A DNA stretch of 64,000 nt from Endomychus coccineus (lineage: Eukaryota; Arthropoda; Insecta; Coleoptera; Endomychidae): NCBI GenBank assembly GCA_958510875.1, contig OY294067.1, positions 277,779,242-277,843,241 on the forward strand, read 5' to 3'. This document shows, piece after piece, positions 21,206 to 33,429 of this stretch. The notes under the pieces were generated by a model. The model saw nothing but the letters and a program-made list of their open reading frames with translations, was not told the origin of the DNA and ran no database searches. A program made the position numbers and the translations under genes. Every line of letters begins with the position of its first letter. Position 1 is the stretch's first letter.

Positions 21206-22340
21206 TCGCTACTTAAATGTAGCAAAGCGATCGTTACGATGACTCACTATATCTCATACAATCACTTGTGCCATATAATTCAGGAGGGAGATAATATTAT
21301 CAATATAATAGGCGTAGAAAAATTGTTGTCTCAAATCTTATCACACTTCGGGAAGTTGGTTGAAACGGTATTAAGTGATCTTGTACGCTTGAACTTGTTG
21401 AGATATGTATTATTTTTATTGGAGTAATTTCTATATTTAGCACTTGCATTTTAGGACTATTTCTAAGTTACGTTATTACTTCTATTGCCATTATTTTTAC
21501 CTCTAGATATTCTAGAACACCGCTGCTGAAAATAATGTTTGTAATCCAATCCACATGTTATTTTTCGAAAAATTCTCTCAAGCAAGCCACTACCAATTTT
21601 TGAAACCATCACATGTTAATAAACTAAACAATTCATTCTCAATTTTCCTTCCATTTCAGAAACAAATAAACATATCAACAGTGTAATAGGGATTATAAGA
21701 GTTGATGATTATGAGATTTATTGAATACCTTAAGGGCTACTATAACATTTTGCCGTTCCAAATTTTTAGGATAGAGTGATTTCAAATTCAAAGCATATCC
21801 AAATTTTAACAATTTATCATGTTCTAGTTCATGCATTTTTTTAACAGCAAAAAATGAGGCAGTGTTTTCTCCTCTTCTGGTCAAAATGAAATGGAAATCC
21901 TCACTATGAGTGAGGTCTCTTCTTTGGCACTGCGCATTTTGCACATTTCTTGAAGTGGAATTGAAACAAGAAATTACTTTTTTGGGATATACGAGTAGTT
22001 GCATTTACATACTGTATGTAGTTCATAATGAAGAGGTAAATAAATCACATATATAGCATTGAATGAGATAAAAATACTGATTGGTATACTACAAATATTA
22101 TCATTCAAATAAAAGAACAATTTATCAATAACAAATATCATAAATACACATTAGCTTCCTCTGACGTTCTCTAATTATCTGGGAGCGAACATAGTTAGGT
22201 AGGGGGGGATTAATTTATTACAAGCAGTAATAAATAAAAGTATATTGTTTGTCAAGCACTACAGTCAATATTATCTGTTATATAAGTACATATTTTTCAA
22301 ATTATGTAGATATCGAATTAATTTCCAGTATATTCTATTA
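21206..22340. other. No recognisable gene
   Basis: AT-rich stretch. A 103-codon minus-strand frame at 21693-22004 has no motif that I recognise, although its lysine/asparagine-rich composition resembles the PLE ends. No firm repeat was found. Confidence 0.35.
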
Positions 22341-22390
22341 GACTATAAATAAGAAATATTCACCCTTATCCACTAAAAGTACTCTTAACA

Positions 22391-22432
22391 TACTGAGGAC
22401 CTTTCGGCTACCAAGTAGTCATCATCAGAGTA
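22391..22432 (-). ncRNA. Hammerhead ribozyme-like motif, PLE type 2
   Basis: On the minus strand: TACT (stem I), CTGATGA (box 1 intact), a stem II region with CTAC-TTG-GTAG paired, GAAA (box 2 intact), then GGTCC as a minimal stem III, T-C as the cleavage dinucleotide and AGTA, which pairs with TACT. All invariant core bases appear present. Stem II has one mismatch and a bulge compared with a perfect GACTAC/GTAGTC pair. It is the best preserved of the PLE motifs in this window. Confidence 0.65.
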
Positions 22433-22589
22433 AACTAAATTATAAATCAAAATGTGCATGTTTAAATAGTATTTGGGGATAATAATGTAAACAAGGGGTT
22501 ACCCTCAGCTGGAGATAAATCGGAATTTAATAAATTGCTTTTTCGCTTATACATTTCCATCCCTTCTAAATTACCCAGATATTTCTGCC

Positions 22590-23440
22590 ATTATTTTTTT
22601 ATATGGTCAAAATGCACTTTATACCGAGTTAGAATGTTCCCTTCAGTTTGACCCACATAGCATTTTCAACAGGACTCACAATCGATTTTGTAAATCCTGG
22701 ATTTGTCGAAGTTCGAAACTTTATCAAAGGTGTTGCATAAACGCTTTTTTAGCTTGTTCTTACATCTATTAACTGGTTGTATTGCAAATTTAGAAAACAA
22801 ATTATGGAATTTATTAATTACTAAAGGATGATGAGTGAATCTTTTGAATTTTATCGAGGTATATGAACGTAATGACTCTAAGTTGGTTACTTGGTTGCGT
22901 TCCAATTTCCTTTTTTGTTGAGAAATTAAATTCTTGATCAAAGATTTGTAGAAACCATTGTTCAACGCTATTTGCTGAAGTTTCTCAACTTCGTTGTCGT
23001 AATTTTGCTGGCGCAAAGGGACGTTCAATAATCTATCAGCAAGACTATTAAATGAAGGTATTTTATATTTAAATGATTTAGCTGAATCCGCCGGAGTATA
23101 CCCATTTGTTTGAATGGGTTTTCTGTATAGGTGTATGTCAAAATTCAAGTGATTAACATGTTGTATAATGTTAATCTGAAGGAAAGGAAGCTGACTATCT
23201 GCTTCTATTTCGACAGTGATTTTCAGTGAATCAAATCGGCTATTGAGTGTGTTTAAAAAGCCATGTAAATCAAAATCTTCACTTATAATCGCTAGAATAT
23301 CGTCAACATGTCTATACCAATCTTTTGGGAACTGATTAAATTTTGATTTTAAGGAGGTTTCAAGTTGGCTTAGAAAAATATTGGCCGAAAAAGGCGAGAG
23401 TGAATTTGTCCATTGCACATCCGCTTGTTTGTTTTAGTAG
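22590..23440 (-). pseudogene. PLE reverse transcriptase end plus GIY-YIG start
   Basis: The 250-codon frame starts within the palm (WTNSLSPFSANIFLSQLE) and has the catalytic block WYRHVDDILAI (H-V-D-D in place of the usual Y-V-D-D). It continues with LPFLQINIIQHVNHLNFDIH, LYRKPIQTNGY, LADRLLNVPL, and KSRIYKIDCESC. A TGA at 22666-22668 then interrupts; the frame continues as KCYVGQTEGNILTRYKVHF, the GIY-YIG nuclease core. A later TAA ends it. Expected order for PLEs is met. It is inactive because of the truncation and stops. Confidence 0.85.
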
Positions 23441-24790
23441 TTTTGGTTAAAAAACCGTGAGAAACCCTGTATAATTGTATAATGTTACTTATTTTTCTAT
23501 ACGCGTGATTGATTTATATGTTGAGGCATTGACTCTCCTGCCTACCCGGAGTAGCCGCCACTGTAAGAAAAAAAATTAGGAAGTAAATAAAGTCCCCAAA
23601 AGGCTCATGAAATCAAACTGAAGGTGAATTTAGAACACACGTAGGTATTAATTCTGTGAGGAATTAGTACTCAACGTTTTGTCTATAATATAATTTCCGT
23701 ATCTCCAAATCTTTCCTGGAATCAGGGCTAGCAATACAATTGCATAAAATCACGTATATTAGATTACATTTTTGGCGTCAACTTCAATGCACTGCTTAGT
23801 TACAAATTAGATAGCTCTTTAGACCAATTTTTATTTCTTGACCTAGCCAAATGAACGTATATCGTGTACATGCCAATTATATGTTTTCTGTTATATAAAT
23901 AGTTTCAGCAAAACAATTATTTTCAATGTCATTCATCGGTGCGATAACGCTATGTTATTAACTTTATAATAAAGGCAAGCTGAAAACAGAACTTTTCTAA
24001 GTTGAATTACAATAAAATAGTCCAGTAAATGAAGGTTTTTATCCACGAAATTTTTATACCATACGAAACTTGGTGGGTAGGTTCAGGGCGTATCCCAGAC
24101 GGTTTGTGGTTAGCTTCGAAGCGTGCCTGTAACTCACTGCCCTTTAAGGGGCAAAACGATAACCCCCGCAAAAAAAACGGTCGATAAAGGGTGAAAACTA
24201 AAAACAAATGGTATTTTCGTAAGAATGCACTTTTTTCGAGTTGGATGGCTTCGAAAAAAGACCCTCAAAACCGAAATCGGCCAATAATGGAATATTTACA
24301 AATTTTATAATTGGAAGTGGTTCGGTGTAAATTTTTCTCCTCAGACTGATATATGTCGAGTTATTCCAAAAAAACGAGGAAGCTCATTTTGTCCAAGGGT
24401 TGAAAAAAAGGAAGGGGTTTTCTTAAAATGTCTAAAACAGCGTATAGAGTGACCCCATATAAACATTTTTTTATTAATGATAATTTTTACAAAGTCGCAT
24501 AGTTTCCGAAATAGCAACGATTTTTTCACGGAAATACGAAATAGGGCAGCAGCCAGAGCAATTTAAATGCGAAAAAGAATTAATTTAGAATTTTCCTTGT
24601 TTTAGCTAACGGCTATGAATCCGCCAAAAAAATTTCAAAATTCAAAATGGACCCGCATATACCCTTTTCCCATATTGGGTCCATAAGAAAACGACCAAAG
24701 TTATTAAAATGGTATATCTGGATATTTTAATAATAAGACTTTTCTCATCTACGGAACTTTCCGAATAAATGAATATCTTCGAAGATTGAA
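23441..24790. other. No recognisable gene
   Basis: AT-rich interval. Short frames at 24007-24207 and 24341-24529 on the minus strand have no motif. No strong internal repeat was noticed. Confidence 0.4.
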
Positions 24791-24794
24791 AATT

Positions 24795-25575
24795 GTTTTT
24801 GTAGTTGCTGTAGGCAAAAAGATGTTAAACTTTTTTCGCAAATTAAAACTGTCTTGATATTCCATTGAGGAACGAAGGAAGATAGCTACCTGGATGGAGG
24901 CCTTTCAGTCTCCAAGCATCGTACAAGAAAAATGCAAGGCCTGGACTGGTGAGGATGCACCATAGCGCCTGACAATTAGTCGGATCTATTAGAAGTTTGT
25001 CCGGACGAGGTCCGTTCAAGACGATTGCAAGGGGTGGGGAACAGCGGTAGAAAGAGAATATCATCCTCGTCCAGGGAGTGATGGTAGTCAGCTCAACCGA
25101 ACCCACGCGCAGACTTTATTCAGAAACTATAACGTTTCGAAAAGGTCACTGGTTGGAATTGTGTATCGTGATTTAGGAATGAAGCCATACCCTGCCCTTT
25201 ACAGTCTGATGTTCCGAGATTACCTGAATGACACGTTCGATAATCACTGGATTAGTGGTCCTCTCCCATGGCCAGCACGTTCACCAGACTTGACGCCATG
25301 CGATTTTTGGCTGTGTGACATGGTCAAGAATCAGGTCTACGCCAGCAAACGTCGCAACATGGACGACATGAAACACCGCATCACTCACGTCATCGCTGGA
25401 ATTCCTGCCCAAATGGCCCAGAGGGCCTTACATACAACAATGGACAGAGTCCATAAGTGTATTGGGAGGAATGGGTGCCAAATTGAAACCCTCTAACCAA
25501 ATCTCCGCCTTGTAATTTAAAGTGATTAAACACTCATTTAATGTTAACATCTTTTTATCTCACCCTGTATATCCG
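24795..25575 (+). mobile_element. Deleted transposon with DUF4817-type transposase
   Basis: The transposase relic is followed by GTTAACATCTTTTTATCTCACCCTGTATA at 25544-25572 in shorter blocks (GTTAACATCTTTTTATC, CACCCTGTATA). AAAAAGATGTTAAAC at about 24817 is the inverted counterpart on the left. The element is much shorter than a full copy because a large internal part is missing. Confidence 0.65.
24870..25499 (+). pseudogene. DUF4817-type transposase, internally deleted
   Basis: One frame runs through the whole segment with two in-frame stops. The N part reads RKIATWMEAFQSPSIVQEKC, then ISRIY, VRTRSVQDD, QTLFRNYNVSKRSLVGIVYR and DLGMKPYPA. It then jumps to LMFRDYLNDTFDNHWISG, LPWPARSPDLTPCDFWL and MVKNQVYASKRRNMDDMKHR, the C-terminal part with the last catalytic Asp. 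The section with the first two catalytic Asp residues is missing, so about 150 codons were lost without a frameshift. The carboxyl end CIGRNGCQIETL is in place. Confidence 0.75.
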
Positions 25576-25812
25576 TGAGAATACAAGATACAACTTTTAT
25601 AACAAATGAAACAAAAATTGATGCAGTTCCCCAAATACAAATATGAATGAAACGTGTGGCACTCGGGGACTGCCGCGGTAAAGCTATTGCATAGCACTAC
25701 GCCACTGGAAAAAGTTGGGCAGAAAAACATCCACTACCCCTTCAAAATCTTCACGAATTATGAGTAAAAAAGAGTATCATCTTGATCTCTATGAACAGTA
25801 TTCTGTGACATG

Positions 25813-25850
25813 CATAGATAACTCTACTACCGGTAGTAGAGTTATCTATG
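25813..25850. repeat. 38-bp perfect palindrome with no spacer
   Basis: Nineteen bases CATAGATAACTCTACTACC are followed immediately by their exact reverse complement (centre ACC|GGT). There is no loop. It sits next to the end of the inverted conserved core at 25870-26560. Perfect palindromes without a spacer are unstable and unusual; a head-to-head junction of two element ends, or a palindromic recombination site, would explain it. Confidence 0.95.
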
Positions 25851-25869
25851 GTGACAAGTGTCAGTTGAC

Positions 25870-26560
25870 TTGTAAACAAAATTTTATACGAAAGTTTTAA
25901 CGTTCAGATCTCGATGGCGCTTCCGGCTCCGGGATTTTCACGTGGCCTATCGAAATTAGAAGGTTCGAATTGTATAAAAACACAATTGCATGAACGCCAG
26001 AGGTCTTATGTAATTAGCTATGAACGTAATAATTTTGACATATCCTCGAGGAGCTTGCTGCGCGTAAGTTGGAGTTTATACATTTTACCTCTATTTTGTT
26101 AATTTGGGGCCGTTTCGAACCCCGTGCGGCCGGCGCCAGTTGTAATAAAGTATTTTGGGCTATGGGCCGCTAGCTTTTACCCGCTTTCGGTATATTTAAG
26201 TAGCTAGAAAATTCCCTTTCGTACGTCGCATGTCAGATGCTAGTAGGTGACAGTTGAGAATACCTCAAACTGTTTTAATTAAATTTTCCTATTTAATCGA
26301 CATTTTGGGGCCCGAGACTATGCTATTTAGTTGGCCCCGTTCATAAACTAACGACATGGAGCGAAAACCGCATGCGAAAAGTCCTCGTTAAGACGTTTTA
26401 TGTACCGTAAATTTGCACTTTTATAACTCGCGAGCTACGCGCTCCTCACGTGAACGTCATTCGATTTATCGAAAATTAACCAATTCAAAACAGTTTTCGA
26501 CCCAATTTGGGGCTATAACGACCTTTTAAAAGGTTCAAAGTTAACATTTTGACAATTTTA
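25870..26560 (-). repeat. Conserved non-coding core, copy 2 (inverted)
   Basis: This is the reverse complement of the interior of the element at 7891-8898, but its 70-bp TIRs are absent. Shared blocks: TCGAATTGTATAAAAACACA, AATCGACATTTTGGGG, AACTAACGACATGGAGCG, GCATGCGAAAAGTCCTCGT, CTCACGTGAACGTCATTCG, and GGTTCAAAGTTAAC at the end. The CpG content is much higher than in the flanks. Confidence 0.75.
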
Positions 26561-28000
26561 AGCTCGGCCGACCTACATGGTAGGCGGAGTGGTGGGTCTT
26601 AGGATATTTCGTTACGGGATTTGTTTTTTGTTTTTTTAGATTTTCGTTACGGTATTTGTCTTTCGTTTTTTTTCCTTGATTCGGTCGCCGCGCTCAAAGC
26701 CCGCGATAAAAGCTATATGCAATAGCTTAAAAATATAGATGAAATGGGAACAAACCATTCAAATGTTTTATCGGCCGAGTGGTTCAAGTTGTATCTTGAT
26801 TTCTCGCTCGTATAGGGCAACTACAAAGATAATTTTAAAATGCGCATAACTTAGGAGGTATTAATTTTGTCCAAAAGTTCCATGGAAAAAAGTCTTATTT
26901 TGAGTCAAAATATCGATATATACCATTTTAAAATTATTTGAATAATAACGTTGATAGTCCAGTAAACTTGAAAGCAACGTAATATTTAGAAACACAAATA
27001 CGTATTTCAGCATATAAAATGCAATCTACAGATATGTTTTCCGTACGGGAAGCTATTTTTCCACTGACATTCATCAAAGCATCATGTAACATGAGTTAGT
27101 CTGTAAGCTTTGATAACTGTATTAAACATAAATATTCTGAACACATGTGTTTAACGTCATAATAACACCATCTTTGGGACACAATTACGGTTTGTTGATT
27201 TTGAATTATGTTCGGAGATGTATTAATTACAGTGTGATTGTCTAGTTAGCATGCGATAGATAATTATACAGGATATTGACCTTTTTGTAAAATACCGTCG
27301 GAGATTTTGCGACATTTAAAATTGAGACGTTTTGCATTATTTATCTTGTTACTTTATTGGATAGTTTCTTCCTATATTCAATATGAGACAATGCTTAATA
27401 AAATATTCAAAAAAGCTTGCAATGTACAGGCTAATATTTAGACTGTTCCTAAAAAGTAAAAGAGTAGGTACGTAGGTACGAGAATATGTCAACTGTTTGA
27501 TTTGAAGGATTATGTACTCCACAAAATGAGACAAATTTTACTCAATGTTTTCAAACTGTTTGACCAAAACTTGTTAGTGCCCATTAGTGGACGGGTTTAT
27601 CAGCTTGAATGAGTTCTTATATCTAAAATAGAAGGGCATTTGTTCCATCAACCGGAAACTATCACATTGAAAATTTGTATTAATTAGGAAGATGTTTTAA
27701 GCCGTAGAAAATCCATCCGTAAACAAATAGAGGCCATTAATCATGGCGGTGAAAGATGAGAAGAAATATAATCTGGGGTTTCGAATTTATGATTTATAAA
27801 CATAATTCCTCAAAGGGCTGCAAGTTTTATAGGACTACATGAAAAATGTTGTACTTCTTGCCTTGGGCTCTAAGGCGTATCTATAGATTTGCAATCTTAT
27901 TTAGTGTAGGGGGTTCCATTAACTAAATGATTGTGCTCAAGATTAGCAGTGTTGAGTTTTTTTTATACTTTGACTACATGAGAGGGAAACCTATAATGTT
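26561..28000. other. No recognisable gene
   Basis: The first 100 bp contain a direct repeat (TTTCGTTACGG twice, near 26608 and 26642). The rest is AT-rich without a gene; a 61-codon frame at 27349-27534 looks fortuitous. Confidence 0.4.
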
Positions 28001-29960
28001 TGACGAACATCGTGTGAGCCAGTTGTGGAACATAGGGAAAGGAGATAGGCATTCGTATTTTTATTGATGGTTTGGAGGTTATAGGCGTAGCGAAAGACTT
28101 AACAGTTCTACAACATCGCTGTTCGATAAAAAATTAAGTCTGGTAGGAAGAAGTTCGGCAGGTCTCGAGTTTGACAGTGAAGTGATGACTAGTTTGAGCT
28201 CTCCTAGTCTGCCTATCCGGAATCTCTCGAGGTGGAACAACAGACAAAATTTCTGATGAACACTGACCATGGAAATATCTATAGCTTTCTACGATGTTCT
28301 AGAGAGGTCAATGAACTCGTATGTGTAACATCATCAATCGAACGAATAGCTCTCTGCTGGATATAATCCAAGAGAGATTATCAGGAGCTGCTGGGATGTA
28401 CAGTAGCTCTTGGCACGGAATAAAAACTAAGTTTTTGTGGAGTGGTTTTTGCAATGCACCTCACATGATCGTCCTATGAGAGGGTGTTGGTGATGATCCC
28501 GAGCATTGTTATGGATGAATTCATAGACTTAGTTGTACCTGACATGATCATATTAGGGATTGTGGGAATAGCCTTCCTGGAGAAGTGGCAAGCGTGATTA
28601 ATTGCGTCAACCTGTCCCTGCTCGCTCCTCTTGCTTCAATCAATGGTATAAGGACTCTAGATGGGAAAGCTGTATGAAGTGTACCATCTGCAAAGCTGTG
28701 GGTGGATGTGACAGGTGGTCTCTTCCAACAGATAATTTGGAGCAGAAACAAAGTTGGCATCAAGACAGATACATGTGGAACACCAGCGTTGATAGCTACT
28801 GTATCGGAGGTTACTCCGTCAACCACCACATGGAGTGATCTAAATAAGAGAAAACTCAATAGTAAGCGTTGAAGTAGAGGCAGGCGGCATATGACGGAAG
28901 TTTCTCATGAACGCTTTGGTGCCAAACTCAGTCAAATGCTTTGGAGATATCCAATGATACAGCTAGAGATTTCCTATGATTTTCAATAGATTTCTGCCAT
29001 ACATGTGTTACGTAGGCAAGTAGGTCTAATGCAAATTGTGCGCTGACAAAAGGCAATTTCAGGCATATGGCTATCGATGGCCGGAATATTAGGAGGGTCC
29101 TCCCCTTGTCGATCCAAAGTTGAATCAGCTGCAAACATTCCAGCAGAAAGGTTGGCTTTTTCTTATGGTGTAGTAGCCGTCATCTTTGGTTAAGGGGGGG
29201 GGCAATGAACTGGAAGTGAAATTCCTATCTTTTACTTTGGCAAAAGTCCAAAACGAATGTGAGCAATTCGGGCATTTGATAAGCTTTGACCTTATTTTGG
29301 CATCATATGCCTCTTTCGAAACGTTTATTGTTTCATTGGTAATGGCGATGGCCTCAGGCTGTCACCCTGCATCATCCGTCTAGTTTAAGAACTTGAGCCG
29401 ACCGGAGTTGTGAACGTTGGAAACACCCATGATGATAATTTCAGCTGCTGGATAGTTCTGCTGAACGAGGTCAAGTTTCAGAAAAAGAAATTCAAAGAGT
29501 TCATCATTAGTTGGTTCATTTGGTGATAAATTAAGACAACAGAGAAATTTTGTCTGTTTGTGATTATCAAGCTTGAACCACATTATATCCAATTCTTGTG
29601 GTTCTAGATTCTCCTCCGTTGGCATGAGGGATCATTTCTAGAATAGAGACAGATACCTCTGAAACGAGTGTGGAGCTCATAGCCAGGGCAAAGCATATAG
29701 GTCATGTTGGCGGATGGATTGACCTGCGTCAATAGCGAGATAGGAAGATTGGTATGAGGGTGAGACCAGAACCTTTGACCCTACACTGAAACATGGGGTA
29801 GCCCATTTCACAGCATCTTTGTCGATGTGGTGGTGTTTCACCGGGGGATGAGGAAAACATCTACCACCTATGGTTATCTTTTAGTCGTTTTTTACGACAG
29901 GAAGGATTTACCATGAAGAAATTCTTAGTTCGTCCCCACAAAGACAATTGAACAATCTGG
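28000..29960 (-). pseudogene. LINE with AP endonuclease and reverse transcriptase (family L), long degenerate copy
   Basis: Read on the minus strand from about 29960: a conserved non-coding leader with GTCGTAAAAAACGACTAAAA, then the endonuclease remnants (EPQELDIMWFKLDNHKQTKF, CLNLSPNEPT, LDLVQQNYPAAEIIIMG, then VSNVHN where the family has D-F-N-V-H-N). Further on come LAYVTHVWQKSIENHRKSLA, VSLDISKAFD, HVVVDGVTSDTVAINAGVP and HSFADGTLHTAF (the A-D-D motif reads A-D-G here). The end at 28080-28290 has SLEHRRKL and other blocks shared with 61540-61890. Two more copies of this family are at 55.0-55.7 and 60.6-61.9 kb. Stops and frameshifts are throughout. Confidence 0.8.
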
Positions 29961-31840
29961 ACAAAAATTTCGATATTAAGGATTGAAAGGACAATCAATG
30001 TTCTTTTAAAATAAATTGTATTTCAAATTAATTCGAATTTACATTATACTAAAACCATATTACACTCACCTAAAAGAAAATCGATTTAAATGTCATATAT
30101 TAACAACTTGTGAGTGATTAATATTATGCAAGAAATTACAAATAAAAATTCTGATCGTTTTTATAGCTACACTCTCTCATTATCCAATATCATAGAACTA
30201 AACTAGAGACAATGGCTGAACGATGTTACATATATTATGATAAGAATACCATAATACATATTTCGCTACTGTGTTGAAACAGTAACGTCACTTTTAATCA
30301 CTGGTAAAATAAATGTTGCATCATTATTAGATAAATATAATAATTTTCTTGTATACGACGTGTACAATTATCTTTGTCAATTATCGTGGATGATCACCAA
30401 AGCGTATGTAATTGTGACGCAAATTTGATTATAAAATTTGTAAACAAGATGCTAAGGGGAAACTACTGACTATTGTATAATAGAAAGCCTCGATTAAGAG
30501 TTCCAGGTCTTTTATCGACTCAAACTCGTTATTAGATGTAATAATAATTTACAATATCTACAGTGGAATTTCGCAGCAACTCAGAAATCGCTCCGCAAAG
30601 GAGAAAAGGGAAGCTAACCCTCCATATAACTGCTAATAAAAAAAATAATTTATAATCTGATTCTCTAATTATACGTTTTATTAAATAATTTAACATGGTG
30701 CTACCATGTTACCTTGTAATCCGCAAGGTTTAGTCACAAAATGACAAAAAAAAAACACTTTTGGTCCAAATAATGACCAATTACTGGGAAATGGACCGAT
30801 AACTTTTGATGGCATAGGGTATCTTAACAATTGCCAACACCAATGAACATTTTCCACCAGGCTTGGGAGGGTTAACTGACAGTCCATTTTCGTTCCAATT
30901 TTAACTGGTCAGCCTGATAAACGGACACGATAAAAAATGATTGATGGCACATGGTGGAAGCGTATAAGAATGGCATGCTTTTCAAGTAATCGCAACTTGA
31001 AAACGGTTAACCTCCAGTCAAAAAATAAACATTTTGCGGAGGCTATATCTCGAGATCTAGCAGCCGGCGAAAATTCGGTCTGCGAGATGAATTGGCCATT
31101 GAACCGTCCTCTAACGATAAACCATAGTGCTCTGGCTCCTAGACTATACTGAAAATTTGTAATTTTAAACAGCTTATGAGACCTATTCATTATGTCCTCA
31201 TCTTTTCAATGTGCTCCTATCGAAATCGTCTAAAACACAAACACGGTTATCATTCGTTATATTGGGTAACAAACATGTACATGACCCCCCTCAAACAATA
31301 ATAATCAACAGATGGAATGTGCATATGTTCATGACGTGAGTCTGAGTAGGTACTTGAATGTTACAGTAGTCTAGTAAGTTTACAAGTATAAGATAAAGGT
31401 CAATAGCGCAGGACTAGGGTTTCAGTTGAGCCAATTTGTAAATATTAATGCCAGACCCAGTAGACACCTGGTTTATATGTGACGCGTGTGGGCGCGAACG
31501 TTCGCATCGTGTCTTATAGTTCGTCATCTCAGTCAACAGCATTGTTGCCACTGTTACTGATAGATTAGTTTCCGTTCCAAGTGTGGTAAAGTAGTCAACT
31601 GAGTAGCTTCAGCTATATGCCAATTATAAGCGTCATCGGTATTGTTGTCTTTAATTGAAGTTTGCTTATCGCATGAAATTGATAACAGTTGAAACATCAA
31701 CATACTGTTAGTTCTCCGCAGCGGATAAAGTTTTAATTCACTTTGTAACCGACAGGAAGCTTCCTGGATTTGGTATATGCAACTGTTGGTAATTCCAAAC
31801 CTAGAACTTATTCAGGAAATTTTCATATAACCTACTAACA
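29961..31840. other. No recognisable gene; one low-stop segment on both strands
   Basis: Mostly AT-rich. At 30909-31190 both strands have open frames (93 codons minus, 71 codons plus) over a segment richer in GC and with AGATCTAGCAGCCGGCG-like sequence. No known domain was recognised. At about 31490-31600 there is another CpG-richer patch containing TCAGT motifs, possibly promoter-like but unsupported. Confidence 0.35.
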
Positions 31841-33370
31841 GTCGAGGAAATGATGCATAAAAATGACCTCCAGCTAGAAAATTTTTGCTACAAGACTGAT
31901 CGAGATGCGATTTTTTGCATTATACTCTGGAAGGTATATGGAAACTTTGTCCGCTTTTTGTTTGCAGTACAAATGTTGAGTTGCATTTTTAAATGCAAAA
32001 ATGAATTTTTTTCAAGGCACTTTTTTTCACGTATAACAATTTTATAAATATCCACTAAAATTAGTCCAAATCAATGAATCTTTCGAGTTGCTGATCACGA
32101 TTCTGATGTCTATGTTAGTGCTACAATACATCTGGGGACCCGTGCAACCAGGGTGTCTAAAATGAAATAAAACTTCTTATCCGGGTTTTCTTATATCTCT
32201 GATCACATATATTTCATTGAAATTTCATATAGTCCAGGATATTCTAGTTACTTAGGTCATCTTCAGGACACTTCCTTAAAATGTTTTAAACATGCAATTT
32301 CACTTGTTATCTGGGAATTTTTGGGATCACTAATCACGATTCTGATGTCTAAATAATGCCATAATTCACCTGGGGAACAGAATAACCTGCTTGTTACCGC
32401 ATCCATGAATAATTTACGGTATAATTTGCTCTAAAATGAAATTAAATTTTAAAACCAATTGTAACAAACCGTGATGAAATGCACCTTGAGGTAGGTATAT
32501 TAATCGTAATGAAACACCTAAGCCATAATTATATTTCTTCCCACAAAATAAAGATGGAAATAATAAAAATTATTTATTAATATTTTGAAACAAATGTAAT
32601 GAAAACAATTCAGACATGATTTTCACTGGCAGCTACTCATTAGTCACGGTAAAACAAAAGGACAGGTAAATCACAGATAAAAAAAGGACCCATCATGTGA
32701 CACGCCCTAAAATTTGTAATCTTATCTCACACTTTTGAAAATTTTCATTGTCTCTTTGACTGCTGTCTGTTGATGATAATTGAGAATTTACGATAGGGGG
32801 GTATCCAGAAATTATATTTATTCGTTTCCACCTTCCCCATGTCAGTATGATGAAGATAATATTTATTATAATTTAGTAGTTTATTTGAAAATAATGATGA
32901 TCATTGTATATAACTGTTTTTATCATCTGTAAATAAAAAATCATCACAATAGGTTTAAATTAACATATTAATAGTATAAATTTATTTGCATATCCTTTCG
33001 TTTTTACCAACTTCCTTCAATCAACTAATTTTTTAGACTTTTCATATTTAAACTCAAAGATCATTTATAAAGATAATTATTACAATATTTTCATTTTTGA
33101 TAGAAAAAAATTTATTCATTTTAACACCACTTGTTAAAAGTGAGTAATTATACTGTTCACAAAATTTTGAAAAAATGTATTATATTATTTCAAATTTGTT
33201 AAAAAAAACATGTTATATATCTACACAACTTGTGGATTACTACCTCCAAGTACATTTTATTACGATTTCAACAACAATATCGTGAACAGCGACCCTAACA
33301 ATCCCTAGGTTCCAGGTTTTATTTAATTTTAGAGCGAATTATACTGAGAATTCATCTGGAAGACTATAAT
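31841..33370. repeat. Foldback array, locus 1
   Basis: The core motif (TGATCACGATTCTGATGTC form) occurs at 32087-32110 and 32322-32350 and in inverted orientation at 33277-33308. The inner arms pair: GTATAATTTGCTCTAAAAT at about 32420 and its complement near 33335. A terminal module shared with 59490-59595 and 62455-62545 is present in inverse at 31841-31930 (CTCGATCAGTCT-like, then TTTCCTCGACTGTTAG when read on the minus strand). The interior is AT-rich. No open frame accounts for the shared motif. Confidence 0.55.
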
Positions 33371-33429
33371 GAAACTATTTATCTATTTCATTATCTTTGC
33401 ACAACTAAATAATATTCAAATTAATATAT

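Larger units (their letters stand above)
22341..23440 (-). mobile_element. Penelope-like element (type 2), 5'-truncated
   Basis: It contains a reverse transcriptase end, a GIY-YIG segment, a 3' UTR and a hammerhead-like motif, in that order on the minus strand. The 3' part (22341-22620) matches 46590-46830 (shared AATAATCACCCTTAT-like, GAGGACCTTTC, AGTCATCATCAGAG, GGGGTTACCCTCAGCTG). The 5' end stops near 23440. Penelope-like elements use a reverse transcriptase that is distinct from LINE and LTR enzymes, plus a GIY-YIG nuclease. Confidence 0.85.

Noticed and set aside
28251..28290. CTGATGA near a GGAAA on the plus strand
   Set aside because: It lies in LINE coding sequence shared with 61.6 kb, and no stem II can be formed.
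30909..31190. Overlapping open frames on both strands
   Set aside because: No known motif in either. Low stop density follows from local base composition; kept only as a note.
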